A stretch of DNA of 64,000 nucleotides from JBGPTF01 sp041490445 (GCA_041490445.1 JBGPTF010000014.1:51077-115076); one strand, 5' to 3'; positions 44,204 through 53,429 are shown, numbered from the stretch's first letter. Program-made: numbers and translations. The notes: generated by a model from the letters alone, not told the origin.

Positions 44204-44862
44204 TCTCGCCTCGCCTGTTGGTCATTTCGGACGAAACAGAATTTGCCCGAGCGCTCATGGCGCGCTGGCAAGCAGAGAAACTTGTCCCCGCTGTGACCCT
44301 GCTCTCGAGCGACTTGTGGCAAAGCGCGATCGCTGCCGGACATGAACTGGTCATCGTTGGCCCGCTCCGCCGCGGCGATCCGGGCGCCATCCTGCGGGCG
44401 CTCGAGCAGTTCACGACCAGCGTCATTTGCGTTGTGAGCGATAGCTGTGCAGCCGCGCTGCGCGCCGACCATCCTCGTGCGCTGATCGTTCCCTATCAAG
44501 ATGGCTGGGCCAATACATTGGTGCTGCTCTCGACGGAAGCCCTTCGTCGCGTGGACGCTGTTCTTCGCGCTCGTCGGGCGGAAAAGGCGGCTGCAAATGG
44601 CCAGCACCAGGCCACCTTGGGCCGCTACATGCTCGAGATGCGCCACAACTTCAACGATGCGCTGACTTCGATGCTGGGGAATGCCGATCTGCTCCTCCTG
44701 GAACCGGGCGAGCTTCCCGCTCAGGCGCGCGAGCAGGTCAAGACAATTCACACGATGGCGTTGCGGCTGAACGAGATCATGCAGCGTTTCTCATCGCTCG
44801 CCAGCGAAATGGAAGCACTTGAGAAAGAGTCTCAGGTTGAGACGCCGTGCTGGCCCCGATGA
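44200..44862 (+). CDS. pseudo-receiver fused to a histidine-kinase dimerisation-like domain
   Basis: 220-aa protein starting at TTG overlapping the previous stop. The N-terminal 120 residues have receiver-like alternation (SPRLLVISDETEFARAL, ELVIVGPLRRG, VICVVSD), but the phospho-acceptor Asp is absent and no Lys is evident. The C-terminal part (about 140-205) resembles a HisKA hairpin with a candidate phospho-His: EMRHNFNDALTSMLGNADLLL. No HATPase domain follows. It might act as a phosphotransfer or dimer-docking protein in the manner of Spo0B. The kinase-like hairpin is clear; the role is inference. Confidence 0.65.
   Translation: MISPRLLVISDETEFARALMARWQAEKLVPAVTLLSSDLWQSAIAAGHELVIVGPLRRGDPGAILRALEQFTTSVICVVSDSCAAALRADHPRALIVPYQDGWANTLVLLSTEALRRVDAVLRARRAEKAAANGQHQATLGRYMLEMRHNFNDALTSMLGNADLLLLEPGELPAQAREQVKTIHTMALRLNEIMQRFSSLASEMEALEKESQVETPCWPR
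44829..44843. promoter_or_regulatory. near-palindrome GTCTCAGGTTGAGAC
   Basis: 15-base inverted repeat differing by one base from the perfect palindrome at 38189-38203. It lies within the last codons of the pseudo-receiver gene, about 170 bases upstream of the CheY start. It could be an operator for an internal promoter of operon B, or chance within coding sequence. Confidence 0.35.
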
Positions 44863-45011
44863 TCTGCTCCGCCCCTCGAGACGAAGTGAGTCAGGCGCTG
44901 AGCCGCTGAAAATACAAAGGGTTGCAATTCGGGCGCAAGCCGCCAAGGCCGCTTCCACCGTGGCGCTGGAGTTGCATCCAAATGCCTCGGCGAACTGCGG
45001 GAGGAGTATCT

Positions 45012-45374
45012 GTGTTGAAGAAGGTCCTGATTATCGATGATTCGCCGGCCTCCGTCCGGCACATGCAATCGGTACTGGTTTCGGCTGGCTCCCGCTCGGT
45101 GGGATTGCATGACCCGGGGAAGATCGAAGAGACGATCGCGGCAGAGCGTCCCAGCGTGATCCTGCTCGATGTCGTGATGCCTGTGCGCAACGGGTTCCAG
45201 GTTTGCCGGGAACTGAAGAGTAAGCCCGCGTATGCGGGCATCCCGGTGATCCTCGTTTCTTCGAAGGGCACGCCGAGCGACAAGTATTGGGGCGCGCAGC
45301 AGGGCGCCGCCGGCTACTCGACGAAGCCTTTCACGCAGGAAGAACTGCTGCGCGCGGTGGAGAAATTTGCCTGA
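45012..45374 (+). CDS. CheY-type response regulator (PilG/PilH-like)
   Basis: 120-aa receiver with KVLIIDDSPASVRHMQ, phospho-acceptor Asp in VILLDVVMPVRNG, Ser in ILVSSKG and Lys in YSTKPFTQEE. GTG 45012 has GGGAGGAG 5 bases upstream; TTG 45015 is an alternative. A 149-bp gap precedes it, the largest inside the operon. The stop overlaps the next gene (TGATG). Its position before cheW and a PilJ-like receptor is the arrangement of pilus-type chemosensory systems. Confidence 0.9.
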   Translation: MLKKVLIIDDSPASVRHMQSVLVSAGSRSVGLHDPGKIEETIAAERPSVILLDVVMPVRNGFQVCRELKSKPAYAGIPVILVSSKGTPSDKYWGAQQGAAGYSTKPFTQEELLRAVEKFA

Positions 45375-45901
45375 TGGCCGACCATTCCCAACTCGAACCG
45401 CTGCCCCCGGAACTTGAACTGTCCGAAGAACCGACGGGCGCAGCATCCTTGGAGGATCAGCCACCCGAACGCCAGTACTGCGTTTTTCGCGCTGGCCGCG
45501 AGCGATTTTGCCTGCCCGTGCTGGACATCGAAGAAGTCGTGGACTGGCCGGCAGTGACTCGCGTCCCCCTGGCCCCCTCGTTCTTAATGGGCATTTTCAA
45601 TCTGCGCGGCGTCATCGTCCCCATCGTGGACATCGCTTTCACAGAAGGCCGCCGGGCTGGTTTGCTGCCGAAGCAAGTCGTGGTGGCGGCGCTGCACGGT
45701 GAGGACTATCAGGACGACCTGCGGTTCGGGATTGCGGCCGACGAAGTGATCGGCACGTATGCCGCCACCGAACAATCGCTTCTCGATCATGCGCCGGCGG
45801 AGGTTCCTCATTGCTGCGGCATGCTGCGCCACGATGATCGCCTGGCCCTGGCGCTTGATTTGCGCCGCATGCTGGAAGTGTTTCCGGCTCCTGTGATTTG
45901 A
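45374..45901 (+). CDS. CheW-type scaffold protein (PilI-like)
   Basis: 175-aa CheW with an acidic 30-residue leader. Core pattern: YCVFRAGRERFCLPVLDIEEVVDW, APSFLMGIFNLRGVIVPIVDIAF, RFGIAADEVIGTY. ATG 45374 overlaps the cheY stop; a longer upstream reading would run through cheY. It links the receptor encoded next to the hybrid CheA. Confidence 0.9.
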   Translation: MADHSQLEPLPPELELSEEPTGAASLEDQPPERQYCVFRAGRERFCLPVLDIEEVVDWPAVTRVPLAPSFLMGIFNLRGVIVPIVDIAFTEGRRAGLLPKQVVVAALHGEDYQDDLRFGIAADEVIGTYAATEQSLLDHAPAEVPHCCGMLRHDDRLALALDLRRMLEVFPAPVI

Positions 45902-45963
45902 CACCGCCTCGGAGCCGTACAGGCTCTCGGAGCGGGCAGCTTCATTGTGGGATGGAGGAAGTG

Positions 45964-47406
45964 ATGAAAGCTCGACTGAGTTCGGCACTTTGGATGTTGA
46001 TCGGATGGAACACTCTTGCGCTGGCCGCCGTGCTTGGCCTCGCCTACGGCGCGGGCGCGCGGTCGGGCGGCCAATCCATCCTCGACTTTACCGCTCTGCC
46101 CGGCAACGCGGGGCTCGAGCTGCTCGGGGCGGCGGCGCTGGGCCTGGTTACCGTGCTGCTGGCTTACAGCCGCTTGCATCGGCGGGTCGTCGATCCGGTG
46201 CAGAAGCTCGCCGAGTTCTCCGAACGGCTGGCAGCCGGAGATCATCGGGCCAAACTCGACGTGGAATCTGCGGATGAGTTCGGCTTCATCGCCGAGAACC
46301 TGAATCGCAGCGCTTCCAAGGTGGCCAAGACCGCGGCCAGCCAGGAGGCGCAGGAATCGCTCCAGCGTAGCATCACTGAGTTGCTCAACGTGATCAATCA
46401 AGTGGCGCGCGGCGACCTCACCTTGCGCGGCAAAGTGACGAACGACGCCCTGGGCAACGTCGTGGACTCTGTCAATTTCATGCTCGACAACTTCACGAAG
46501 GTGCTCGAACGGGTCCGCAAAGCCGCTCTCGACGTCAGCACAAATGCCAACGAAATCCTGGCCGCCGCCGAGGACATGACCGCCGGCGCCACGCAGCAAG
46601 ACCAGGAAATTACCAACACCTCCTCCGCCGTCGAGCAGCTCACCGTCTCGATGAAACAGGTGTCGAACAATGCCGAAGCCAGCGCCGAAGCCGCTCGACG
46701 CGCGCTGGATGCGGCCGAGCAGGGTAACAGCGCCGTCCGCGACACTCTCGAAGGCATGCAGCGGATCCGCGCTTCCGTGCAGGCCACCGCGAAGAAGATC
46801 AAATCGCTCGGCGACCGTTCCCTGGAAATCTCCGAGATCATCAACGTCATCAACGACATCACCGAGCAGACCAACCTGCTCGCGCTCAACGCCGCGATTG
46901 AAGCGGCCCGCGCCGGCGAAGCCGGTCGCGGTTTCGCTGTCGTCGCCGACGAAGTGCGCAAGCTCGCGGAACACTCCCGCAACGCGACGAAAGATATTGC
47001 CGCTCTCATCAAGGCCATCCAAGCGGAGACAAACGAGGCTGTGGTGGTCATGGAAGAAGGAACGAAGGAAGTGGAAGTCGGCGCCAGCCTGGCAGACCAA
47101 GCGGGCAAGGCGCTCGAGGCCATCTCCAGCGTTGTTCATCAGTCGGCCGAGCTGGTCCAGGAAATCTCACTCGCTTCCAAGCAGCAGGTGCGCGGCACCG
47201 AGGGGGTGGCCAACGCCATGCAGATCATTTCCGGGATCACGCGGCAAACTTCCCAGGGCGCCCGCCAGACAGCCAGCACGGTTGGGCGCATGGTCAAGCT
47301 CTCCGACCAATTGACCGAAGCGCTCGCACAATTCCGCGGGCAGCCTCGCAGCGGCGCAGACCCGGCGGAAGACGAGAAGCTGGTCACGGCCGAAGTCCAT
47401 CGTTGA
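45964..47406 (+). CDS. methyl-accepting chemotaxis protein without large sensor (PilJ-like)
   Basis: 480-aa receptor. TM1 (about 8-30) and TM2 (about 54-75) enclose only about 20 periplasmic residues, so ligand sensing outside the membrane is unlikely. A HAMP domain (about 76-130), a second HAMP-like segment (about 140-195, with INQVARGDLTLRGKV) and the signalling coiled coil with EQTNLLALNAAIEAARAGE follow. ATG 45964 has GGAGGAAG directly upstream. The double-HAMP form and operon context resemble PilJ of twitching-motility systems. Confidence 0.9.
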   Translation: MKARLSSALWMLIGWNTLALAAVLGLAYGAGARSGGQSILDFTALPGNAGLELLGAAALGLVTVLLAYSRLHRRVVDPVQKLAEFSERLAAGDHRAKLDVESADEFGFIAENLNRSASKVAKTAASQEAQESLQRSITELLNVINQVARGDLTLRGKVTNDALGNVVDSVNFMLDNFTKVLERVRKAALDVSTNANEILAAAEDMTAGATQQDQEITNTSSAVEQLTVSMKQVSNNAEASAEAARRALDAAEQGNSAVRDTLEGMQRIRASVQATAKKIKSLGDRSLEISEIINVINDITEQTNLLALNAAIEAARAGEAGRGFAVVADEVRKLAEHSRNATKDIAALIKAIQAETNEAVVVMEEGTKEVEVGASLADQAGKALEAISSVVHQSAELVQEISLASKQQVRGTEGVANAMQIISGITRQTSQGARQTASTVGRMVKLSDQLTEALAQFRGQPRSGADPAEDEKLVTAEVHR

Positions 47407-47452
47407 AGCGGGATATGTACCAGGGCGGTCCGGGACCACAAGGTGCTAACGC

Positions 47453-48346
47453 GTGCCGACGATGAGAGAGAAATCCGCTCCCGCTGCGACGTGCAGCGAA
47501 CATGAGTTCGACGAGCTGCGCATTCTGGTCGAGCGCCGCTCCGGGATCCTCTTCGACGCCTCGCGGGAGCGGTTTTTCTCGTCGCGCGTTCACCACTACA
47601 TCAGCGAGAAGCGTCTGGGATCCGGCTCTGATCTTTTGCGCCGCGTCCTTTCCTCCAATGTGGAATACGACGCGCTGCTGGAGAGTCTGCTCACGCAAGA
47701 AACTTCTTTCTTCAGATATCCGGGAGTTTTTGAAGCGCTCCGAAAAAAAGTTTGGCCGCACTTCCAGGTCCAGAAATTCTGGGATAACCCCCGCACCCTG
47801 CGCGTTTGGAGTGCTGGTTGTGCCACGGGGGAAGAGTCATACTCGATTGCCATCTCGCTGGATGAGCACTTGCCCTCTGCGGACGCGTGGAAAATTGAGA
47901 TCCTCGCAACGGACATCAGCCGGCAAGCCTTGCGGCAAGCCGAGCGCGGCGTCTATCCCCGGCGAAGTCTGGGGATGCTCCCAGCGGCGCAAGTCGAGAA
48001 TTATTTCATTCGCGCCGGCGAACAATTCACCATCAAACCGCAATACCGCCGCTGGGTCTCTTTCGCGCAGATGAACCTGGCCCAGGCGGTGTACGTCGGC
48101 CGCCAGGACTGCATTTTCTGCATGAATGTGCTGATCTACTTCTCCGAGGAGCGCCGCCGGGAACTGATTCGCCGCTTTTACGATTCGCTCGAGCCGGGCG
48201 GCTATCTTTTCCTCGGCCACGCCGAATCCATTGCCAAGGCCCCGGTGAGATTCGAGCCGCACGTGTTCGGTGATTGCATCTATTACCGCAAGCCGGCAAG
48301 CGAGGCCGTGCTGCAGAGCGCCGCAGCCGTTGAGGAGAGAGTGTGA
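47453..48346 (+). CDS. cheR: chemotaxis receptor methyltransferase CheR (PilK-like)
   Basis: 297-aa methyltransferase with a helical N-terminal domain, the conserved LTQETSFFRYPG, SAM motif RVWSAGCATGEESYSIAI, LATDISRQALRQAERG and IFCMNVLIYFSEERRREL. GTG 47453 has AAGGTG upstream; ATG 47462 is possible. Second CheR of the window, about as similar to the first as paralogues usually are. The stop overlaps the start of cheA. Confidence 0.93.
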   Translation: MPTMREKSAPAATCSEHEFDELRILVERRSGILFDASRERFFSSRVHHYISEKRLGSGSDLLRRVLSSNVEYDALLESLLTQETSFFRYPGVFEALRKKVWPHFQVQKFWDNPRTLRVWSAGCATGEESYSIAISLDEHLPSADAWKIEILATDISRQALRQAERGVYPRRSLGMLPAAQVENYFIRAGEQFTIKPQYRRWVSFAQMNLAQAVYVGRQDCIFCMNVLIYFSEERRRELIRRFYDSLEPGGYLFLGHAESIAKAPVRFEPHVFGDCIYYRKPASEAVLQSAAAVEERV

Positions 48347-51327
48347 GCGCGCCGGAACAAGAATCGCTCGAGCTCTTTTTTCAGGAGGCTTCCGAGCACC
48401 TCCAGTATCTGCGCGAGTATTCCGGCGTTCTGCCGGAATCCCCCTCGAATCGCGAGGAGATCGAACGGCTTTACATTGCCGCTCATACGCTTTGCGGAAC
48501 TTCGGCAAGTTACGGCTTTCCGATGTTTTCCGAAATCGCCGGCAAATTGGCGCACATCTTTCAATACGCTCTGAATGCCACGCTGGCTTCCGACGTTCAC
48601 GGCCCGCTCGTCGAGTTTCTTTCCGACGCCATCTCTCTCTTGGAATCCGATCTGCTCGAAATCAGCTCCGAGCGTTCCGAGCCGGATGCGGAATTTGAAG
48701 CGTTCAAGCAGCGCTATGCCTTCGCGTTCCCGGACGCCGCACAGGGGAACCCGGCGCTGGAGAGCGCCCTGGAGGCCGGCGCGGGGCTGGCGGGAGCGAT
48801 GCCGGTTGTTTTTTCTTCGCCTACCTCTTATGCGGATCGCTTGCCGCCGGACGCGGAAGTCCCCGATGAAGTGCTCGAATTCTTCGTGCCGGAAGCGGAG
48901 GAACATCTGCAGACAGTGACCGAGTGCCTGCTTGCCATCGAAGGGCGGCCCAATGCCGACGACATTCATCGGCTTTTCCGGGCCATGCACACGGTGAAGG
49001 GCTCGGCGGCGCAGGTGGGCCTCCACCGGATTTCGGCAGTTGCCCACCGTGTCGAAGACCTGATCGGGCGGCTCCGCGACGGCGCGCTCCAGCCCACCGC
49101 CGAGATCGTGGATCTTTGCCTGGATTCCGCGGATGCCCTGAAAAAATTCCTGCATCGAGAGTGGGAAAGCGAAGCCGCGATGCGCGCCACGGTCGATTCC
49201 GTGCTCGCCCGGATCGCGGAATTTGCGCCGGAGGACGATCCGGCTGCCGCGGACCAATCCGCTTCGTCCGTGGAAAAACCTAGCGAGGCGGGGTCCGCGC
49301 TAATCGTGCCGGCGCCCGTTCCCGCGGCGGTGGCCCGTGCGGCCGTCGAGGAGGCGCGGCGCTCCAAATCGGTTCGCATTTCTCTCACTCGCCTGGACCG
49401 CATGATGAATACCGTGGGCGAGTTGGTGATCAACCGCACGCGCATGATCGGCCGCCTGGCGGAACTGGAACGGCTGGTCGACATCCTCAACTTCTCGAAG
49501 TCGCGCCTGCTTGGCAAGGTTTACGAGTTTCAGGAAAAATACGAATACACGCGGCTGGACGTGAACCGTTTGCTGTCCGCGCGGCCGGCTCCCCCGGATG
49601 GCTTCAGCGATTCGATCGCCGGCCCGGGCGCGTCCAGTTCCTCGGTGGCCGGATTCAGCGAACTGGAAATGGATCGCTACGATGACTTCAACATCCTTTC
49701 TCGCTCGCTCACCGAGATTTCTGCAGACGTCACGGAAGTCGTGACACAGTTGAACGGTTTTATGAGCCGGGTCGATTCCGATATCGATGAGTTCACCAAG
49801 CAGGCGCACAATCTGCAGGATGAAATCACGCAGGCGCGCATGGTGCCCATTGGCAACCTATACACAAGGCTTTCCCGCAGCGCCCGCGATGCCGCGAAGA
49901 GTGTCGGCAAGCAGGTCGAATTGGCTCTCGAGGGTGCGGACACTGAGCTGGACAACAACATCATTCAGCAGATTTCCGATCCTCTGATTCATTTGGTCCG
50001 CAACGCGGTGGCTCATGGCATCGAGTCACCCGAGGAACGCGCTCGAGTCGGCAAAGACGCGCGCGGGCGCGTCGCGGTCCGCGCCTACCACCGTGGCAAT
50101 CATATTTATATCGAGGTCGAAGACGACGGCCGCGGAATTGATTACGAAGCTGTCCGGCAAAGAGCTGTCGCCCTCAGTCTCTTTCCGGCGGACGACGCCG
50201 CGCGGCTGAGCGAGCGCGAGCTGCGCAATCTCCTCTTTGCCCCCGGCTTCTCCACCGCCCCGGCGAAAACAGAACTTGCCGGACGCGGCGTGGGCCTGGA
50301 CGTGGTGCGCGCCAACATTCAGGCGCTGAACGGCGAAGTCGAAGTCCGCTCGCAGCAGGGCGCCGGCTGCTGCTTCACGCTCAAGGTCCCGTTAACGCTG
50401 ATCATCTCCCCGGCTCTGTTCGTTCGCTGCGGCTCGATGGATTTCGCTCTTCCCCTGGCCGTGGTTGAGGAAATCCGCCGTGTTCGGCCGGACGAAATCG
50501 AGGATGTGGGCGGCAAGCTGCTGACCCGGGTGCGCGATGTTGTTACCGAAGTCGTGCGCCTCGATTCACACCTCGGGCTGCCTCCGCTGGAACCCGTGAA
50601 TGGCTACTTCAAGATGGTGATCGTGAGTGTCGCAAGTCGTTTCGTCGGTGTTGTCGTGGAAGAAGTGCTCGGCAAAGATGAAATCGTCATCAAGAATTTA
50701 GGCAAGTACCTGCGCAAAGTGAAGCTTTTCCCCGGCACCACGATTGCCCCGGACGGCAGCTTGATCTTGCTCCTCGACTTGAATCGCCTGGCAGCGGACG
50801 AAAACGCCGACCGGCGCACTCTTGTTGCCAATGCCAGCGCCGCGCGCCTGTTCGCCCCCGGAGCCGCGGCCGTTGCCGCTGGCGGCATACCGGCGGCCGC
50901 GATCGATGCGGTCATCAACGACAAAGTCGTGCTCATCGCCGACGACTCCATCAGTGTGCGGAAGTTTGTCGGCCGCATGCTGGAAAAGGCGGGATACCGC
51001 GTGCGGCTCGTTTCGGACGGGCTCGAGGCGTCTGAAATCGTTTCACAAATCGGTTGTCACCTGGTCGTGACCGACCTGGAGATGCCGAGGATGAATGGCT
51101 ACGATCTGATTGCTCATCTGCGGCAGGACCCGGCGACTCGCCGCATCCCTGTTTTGGTGGTCACCTCGCGCGCCGGGGCCAAACACAAGGATCGGGCGAT
51201 GAAGGCCGGAGCGGCGGGGTTCCTCACCAAGCCGGTTCAGGAGGAGCAGCTCCTGGCGGTCGTGGCGAGTCTGGTTGGCGCCGAGCCCGCTCAAACTCAT
51301 GCGGTGCCTGTAGAAGAGTTGCGATAG
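48343..51327 (+). CDS. cheA: hybrid CheA with two Hpt domains and a C-terminal receiver (ChpA-like)
   Basis: 994-aa kinase starting at GTG that overlaps the cheR stop. Hpt 1 (about 1-105) reads AAHTLCGTSASYG. Hpt 2 (about 175-285) has a canonical RAMHTVKGSAAQVG. The dimerisation region (about 335-500) contains a 70-residue insertion. HATPase (about 500-650) has HLVRNAVAHGIESP, DDGRGID and GRGVGLDVVRA. CheW-like domain at about 655-800. The receiver (about 865-985) has IADDSISVRKF, acceptor VVTDLEMPRMNG and LTKPV. Multi-Hpt plus receiver is the plan of ChpA and FrzE-like kinases, which often control type IV pili or gliding. Confidence 0.94.
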   Translation: MSAPEQESLELFFQEASEHLQYLREYSGVLPESPSNREEIERLYIAAHTLCGTSASYGFPMFSEIAGKLAHIFQYALNATLASDVHGPLVEFLSDAISLLESDLLEISSERSEPDAEFEAFKQRYAFAFPDAAQGNPALESALEAGAGLAGAMPVVFSSPTSYADRLPPDAEVPDEVLEFFVPEAEEHLQTVTECLLAIEGRPNADDIHRLFRAMHTVKGSAAQVGLHRISAVAHRVEDLIGRLRDGALQPTAEIVDLCLDSADALKKFLHREWESEAAMRATVDSVLARIAEFAPEDDPAAADQSASSVEKPSEAGSALIVPAPVPAAVARAAVEEARRSKSVRISLTRLDRMMNTVGELVINRTRMIGRLAELERLVDILNFSKSRLLGKVYEFQEKYEYTRLDVNRLLSARPAPPDGFSDSIAGPGASSSSVAGFSELEMDRYDDFNILSRSLTEISADVTEVVTQLNGFMSRVDSDIDEFTKQAHNLQDEITQARMVPIGNLYTRLSRSARDAAKSVGKQVELALEGADTELDNNIIQQISDPLIHLVRNAVAHGIESPEERARVGKDARGRVAVRAYHRGNHIYIEVEDDGRGIDYEAVRQRAVALSLFPADDAARLSERELRNLLFAPGFSTAPAKTELAGRGVGLDVVRANIQALNGEVEVRSQQGAGCCFTLKVPLTLIISPALFVRCGSMDFALPLAVVEEIRRVRPDEIEDVGGKLLTRVRDVVTEVVRLDSHLGLPPLEPVNGYFKMVIVSVASRFVGVVVEEVLGKDEIVIKNLGKYLRKVKLFPGTTIAPDGSLILLLDLNRLAADENADRRTLVANASAARLFAPGAAAVAAGGIPAAAIDAVINDKVVLIADDSISVRKFVGRMLEKAGYRVRLVSDGLEASEIVSQIGCHLVVTDLEMPRMNGYDLIAHLRQDPATRRIPVLVVTSRAGAKHKDRAMKAGAAGFLTKPVQEEQLLAVVASLVGAEPAQTHAVPVEELR

Positions 51328-51334
51328 GGACATC

Positions 51335-52429
51335 ATGCCGAATGGTCGAATTCGCGTGATGATCGTGGAGGACTCGCCTTTCATGCGCAGAATCCTCCAC
51401 GAAATTATCAGCGCACATCCGCAGCTGGAAGTCGTCGGCCAGGCGCGCGACGGACGCGAAGGCTTTGCTCTGGCCGCATCGCTCCAGCCCGACGTGATCA
51501 CGATGGACATCAATATGCCCCATATGGACGGCCTGCAGGCCACCGAACTCATCATGGCTAAGAACCCCCGGCCGATCGTGATCGTCAGCTCGGAATCGCG
51601 CGAGGGTGCGGCGAGCACGCTGCGCGCTCTCGAGCTCGGCGCGATTGATTTTGTCTCCAAGCCCACGGGAGGTGTTGACCTGGATATGAACCTGGTCCGC
51701 GAGGATCTCTGCCGCAAACTGTGTATGGCTGCGAAGGTGCGTGTGGTCCGAACGGCGGTCCGGACGAAAGGCGCTGCGCCATCCTCCGGCGCGCAAAAAT
51801 CCTCCGGCCACGGTCCCTCTTCACCGGCCGGCGGCCGCTTCCCGATCGTGGTCGTGGCGGCTTCGACCGGAGGACCGGCTACCGCGATGCGGCTGTTCCC
51901 CAGCTTTCCAAAAGATTTTCCCGGGGCCGTTTTCCTCGTGCTGCACATGCCCGCGAACTTTACGAGCCAGTTTTCTCTACAATTGGCGGATACCTCTGCG
52001 TTGCGCGTCAAAGAGGCGGCGCAGAACGAAAGCATCGTGCCGGGCACGTTGTATGTTTGTCCAGGCTCTCACCACCTGGCCATTTCCTCCACCGGAAGCG
52101 TCAGCCTGAATCCCGGTGAGCGCATCGGAGGCTACCGGCCTTGTGCCGATGTGACCCTGGAGTCGGTGGCAGCTTACGCCGGAGCGATGACGATCGCAGT
52201 GGTTTTGACGGGCATGGGCAACGACGCTTCCCGCGGCATCCAGGCCGTGAAGCGAGCCGGCGGTTACGTCATCGCGCAGGATGAAGCCAGCTCCGTCATC
52301 TTCGGGATGCCCGCCGAAGCAATCAAGACCGGGGCAGTGGATGCCGTGCTGGGTCTCGACCAAATCTACGCTGCCGTCGAGCGGCGCATGGCGCCATGGG
52401 TCCGCCCGGCGCCCGCGGGTGTACGATGA
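51335..52429 (+). CDS. cheB: chemotaxis methylesterase CheB
   Basis: 364-aa protein. Receiver (about 4-120): MIVEDSPFMRR, acceptor VITMDINMPHMDG. Methylesterase (about 165-355): Ser in VAASTGGPATAM, His in LVLHMPANFTSQF, Asp in LTGMGNDASRG. It starts 7 bp after cheA and overlaps the next gene by 4 bp. Second, divergent copy relative to operon A. Confidence 0.94.
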   Translation: MPNGRIRVMIVEDSPFMRRILHEIISAHPQLEVVGQARDGREGFALAASLQPDVITMDINMPHMDGLQATELIMAKNPRPIVIVSSESREGAASTLRALELGAIDFVSKPTGGVDLDMNLVREDLCRKLCMAAKVRVVRTAVRTKGAAPSSGAQKSSGHGPSSPAGGRFPIVVVAASTGGPATAMRLFPSFPKDFPGAVFLVLHMPANFTSQFSLQLADTSALRVKEAAQNESIVPGTLYVCPGSHHLAISSTGSVSLNPGERIGGYRPCADVTLESVAAYAGAMTIAVVLTGMGNDASRGIQAVKRAGGYVIAQDEASSVIFGMPAEAIKTGAVDAVLGLDQIYAAVERRMAPWVRPAPAGVR

Positions 52430-52965
52430 GGCCTGCCGCAACAAAGCGCTCGCACGCGCGTCGGCCGCCCCGCAGCGAGGAAGTCATTCTGTTCGCCGTC
52501 GGCGACCAGTTGTTTGCGATTGCGGCCGCCGCGGTGAAGGAAGTCCGCAGCACCGATAGCCTGTCCGCTGCGGCATTGAGCTTCACCCACCCGGCACTCG
52601 AGAAAGTGAGTCACACCATGCAGCGAGGCAGACAGCTCTATTTCGTCATGAGCCTCGGCCTGCACTTTCATTTGCCCCCCTCGCGGCCGTCGCTGGCTCT
52701 GGTCCTTCGACAGTCGCGCCTTGCGCTCTTGGTCGATCGGATCGAGCGAATGGAGAAGATTTTCGCGGTGTACGCGCTTCCGCATGCCTTTCGCGGCGAG
52801 GAACGCCGCTGGTATCGCGGACTGGCGTATCTCGGCGAAATCATCGTCCCGCTTGTGGATCCCGGCGGCTTCCTCACCGAGGACGAATGGGGACTCCTGG
52901 TGGCTGCAGTAGCCTCGACTGCAGGAGCGCTGCCGGGACTGGCAGAGAGAGCCGTGGTGGCATGA
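52426..52965 (+). CDS. divergent CheW-like protein
   Basis: 179-aa protein with a CheW fold: EVILFAVGDQLFAIAAAAVKEVRS, SLALVLRQSRLALLVDRIERM, YRGLAYLGEIIVPLVDPGGF. The central INLRG-type motif is replaced, and a 30-residue insertion (LEKVSHTMQRGRQLYFVMSLGL) sits in its place. ATG 52426 overlaps the cheB stop and the gene overlaps the next by 4 bp. It is probably a secondary scaffold of the array. Confidence 0.78.
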   Translation: MRPAATKRSHARRPPRSEEVILFAVGDQLFAIAAAAVKEVRSTDSLSAAALSFTHPALEKVSHTMQRGRQLYFVMSLGLHFHLPPSRPSLALVLRQSRLALLVDRIERMEKIFAVYALPHAFRGEERRWYRGLAYLGEIIVPLVDPGGFLTEDEWGLLVAAVASTAGALPGLAERAVVA

Positions 52966-53429
52966 CCGTCGCGACCGAAACCTCGCTCCGCAGCTTCGTC
53001 CTCTTCCAACTGGGAGAGCGGCGATTCGCGCTCGCCTCGGAAAGTGTCGGCGAGTTAGTGAGCGGGGCCCGGTTGTTCGATTTTCCTCACACCACTCCCT
53101 TGCTGTCGGGCGTGTTAGTGCGCCGGGGATGCATCATTCCTGTCTACGACGTTTCGCCAGTGCTGCTGGACCAGAATCTCGCCCCGCGCAAACTCTTCTT
53201 GATTGTCCGCAGGCAGTTCGGTTCGTCGAGCGAATGGAGCGCGATCTCCGTTAGCGGTGAATGCGAGCTTGTCCGCGGCGAGGTGCGACCGGTGGAAGAC
53301 AGGCCGGAGCATGTTTTGGGTCTGCTCTCCATCGGCGGGGAAACCTTGGAAGTGATCGACCTCGAAAAGGCGCTCACCGGGCATCCCGCCGGGTTCTCCG
53401 GCGATTCCGCCCCGGAGGCGCAGCCATGA
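52962..53429 (+). CDS. CheW-like protein
   Basis: 155-aa CheW fold: FVLFQLGERRFALASESVGELV, TPLLSGVLVRRGCIIPVYDVSPVLL, PEHVLGLLSIGGETLEVIDLEKAL. Start chosen at the ATGA overlap with the previous gene; upstream reading lacks similarity. Third CheW of operon B. Tandem divergent CheW genes occur in some alternative-function arrays. Confidence 0.8.
   Translation: MTVATETSLRSFVLFQLGERRFALASESVGELVSGARLFDFPHTTPLLSGVLVRRGCIIPVYDVSPVLLDQNLAPRKLFLIVRRQFGSSSEWSAISVSGECELVRGEVRPVEDRPEHVLGLLSIGGETLEVIDLEKALTGHPAGFSGDSAPEAQP

Noticed and set aside
45808..47139. 443-codon minus-strand frame opposite the PilJ-like receptor
   Set aside because: Shadow of the Ala/Glu-rich coiled coil: the antisense gives a Gly/Val/Asp/Phe-biased chain without family resemblance.
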